The notes below the pieces were generated by a model. It did not search any database. It was not told the origin of the DNA and worked only from the letters and a program-made list of their open reading frames with translations. A stretch of DNA of 64,000 nt from Ralstonia sp. RRA (GTDB taxonomy: Bacteria > Pseudomonadota > Gammaproteobacteria > Burkholderiales > Burkholderiaceae), in NCBI RefSeq assembly GCF_037023145.1, contig NZ_CP146091.1:1364001-1428000 (forward strand), given 5' to 3'. The stretch's first letter is position 1. The number at the start of each line of letters is the position of its first letter. Positions 63,326-64,000 of the stretch are shown in pieces. Made by a program: the position numbers and the translations under genes.

Positions 63326-64000
63326 TCAATCGAATCGCGCTGCCAGGTCGTGTAACTGCTGAGCGGTGACCGTGGCGCCCCCACACACCACCACTGCAAC
63401 ACTGGAGGCTGCCTTGAGCGCAGGGTGCCCGCAATCCAGCGCCGCCAATGCTGCCCCGCAGGCCGGCTCGACCACGACGCGGTGCTCGTCAAGAAACCGG
63501 AGCGCCGCCTTCACCGCCTGCGCATCTGATACCACGACGTTGTAGATCTCGCGGCGGGCTGCCCATTCAAGCGCGCCGTCGCACGGCCGCTTGGCACCCA
63601 GCGAGGTGGCCACGCTCGAAATGGTCGATAGCTCGACGGGTTTGCCTTGCGCGATTGAACGCGCGAAGCAGTCGGCTCCCTCCGTTTCCACGGCGACGAC
63701 AGGCACGTCGGACCACCCGTTGCGTTGCAGCCCTTCCATCACGCCGCACAAGAGCCCACCCCCGCCGACGGCGAGGAGGATTGCGCCGGGCTTGTGTCCG
63801 GATGCCGCCATCTCGTCCACCAGTGAGGCGTGTCCCTGCCAGATGACCGGATCGTCGAATGGGTGCACGAAGGCGTCGCCCGGGCCGATCAGGGACTGTG
63901 CAAACGCATGCGCTTCTGCCCACGCGGCGCCATGCACGATCAGCCCTGCGCCTTCCTGGCGGATCAGGTCGCGCGCCCGTTGCGGTGTGCTTTCCGGCAC
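63326..64000 (-). CDS. PLP-dependent serine/threonine dehydratase (partial, N terminus outside window)
   Basis: The C-terminal 224 residues of a fold-type II PLP enzyme. The phosphate-binding glycine loop is LLAVGGGGLLCGVMEGL, then VVAVETEGADCFARSIAQGK and KRPCDGALEWAARREIYNVV; the C terminus has VVEPACGAALAA and SVAVVVCGGATVTAQQL. The catalytic Lys (S-x-K-x-R/G) would be in the missing part to the right. Closest in style to SDS/SDH-type L-serine dehydratase or a threonine dehydratase without a regulatory ACT domain. Convergent with the NnrU gene; the two stops are adjacent. Confidence 0.85.
   Translation of the reverse strand: MPESTPQRARDLIRQEGAGLIVHGAAWAEAHAFAQSLIGPGDAFVHPFDDPVIWQGHASLVDEMAASGHKPGAILLAVGGGGLLCGVMEGLQRNGWSDVPVVAVETEGADCFARSIAQGKPVELSTISSVATSLGAKRPCDGALEWAARREIYNVVVSDAQAVKAALRFLDEHRVVVEPACGAALAALDCGHPALKAASSVAVVVCGGATVTAQQLHDLAARFD

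Overview
The window is a GC-rich (about 64 percent by eye) chromosomal segment of a Burkholderiaceae beta-proteobacterium. The order carA-lysE-carB-greA / yhbY / rlmE-ftsH-folP-glmM / pstSCAB-phoUBR / ppk-ppx, together with codon use and protein wording, points to Ralstonia. The genus is an inference; no database was searched. I see no phage, plasmid backbone, complete insertion sequence, rRNA or CRISPR array. Most of it is core genome, with accessory islands at the left (1-17 kb) and right (57-64 kb).

Left, 1-4.4 kb: the tail of one LuxR-type response regulator, a small unknown gene, a second complete response regulator, and a two-subunit molybdenum hydroxylase (IorA/IorB type, Tat-exported) with no third subunit beside it. 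A block of nested palindromes (4.41-4.57 kb) separates this from the next unit. 4.6-15.1 kb: a nine-gene minus-strand operon, mostly with 4-bp stop/start overlaps: LysR regulator, flavin monooxygenase, two permeases, two ATPases and a binding protein of a dipeptide-type ABC transporter, a BAAT-thioesterase/CMD fusion protein, and an AhpD-like CMD protein. It reads as import plus oxidative catabolism of an unidentified small molecule and is the best candidate for an undescribed system. 15.1-21.4 kb: a decayed binding-protein fragment, a SYLF lipoprotein, an LpxO-type lipid A hydroxylase, two hypotheticals, a Nudix enzyme, purU, dnaQ and tRNA-Val(CAC).

21.4-34 kb: an orphan 600-bp stretch after the tRNA, then the stress trio prkA-yeaH-spoVR, a phasin-like gene, a DUF1488 gene, rnhA and a YafS-like methyltransferase divergent from gloB (their start codons share the same CATG), mltD and prpE. 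34-46.4 kb: carbamoyl-phosphate synthetase genes with a LysE exporter between them, then greA behind a leader containing a complete intrinsic terminator (resembling the E. coli GraL arrangement), yhbY, rlmE, ftsH, folP and glmM.

46.4-58.8 kb: the phosphate regulon. Two 11-bp-spaced TGTCA repeats precede pstS; pstSCAB-phoU-phoB-phoR run as one unit; ppk1 and ppx diverge around a TGTCA/TGACA palindrome; olsB-like and sixA genes follow. 58.9-64 kb: tRNA-Pro(TGG), a sulfide/persulfide detoxification module (BigR/SqrR-type regulator, sulfide:quinone oxidoreductase, TauE/SafE exporter, and a divergent ETHE1/Blh-type metallo-beta-lactamase) with overlapping operator palindromes, an NnrU-family membrane protein, and a serine/threonine dehydratase cut by the window end.
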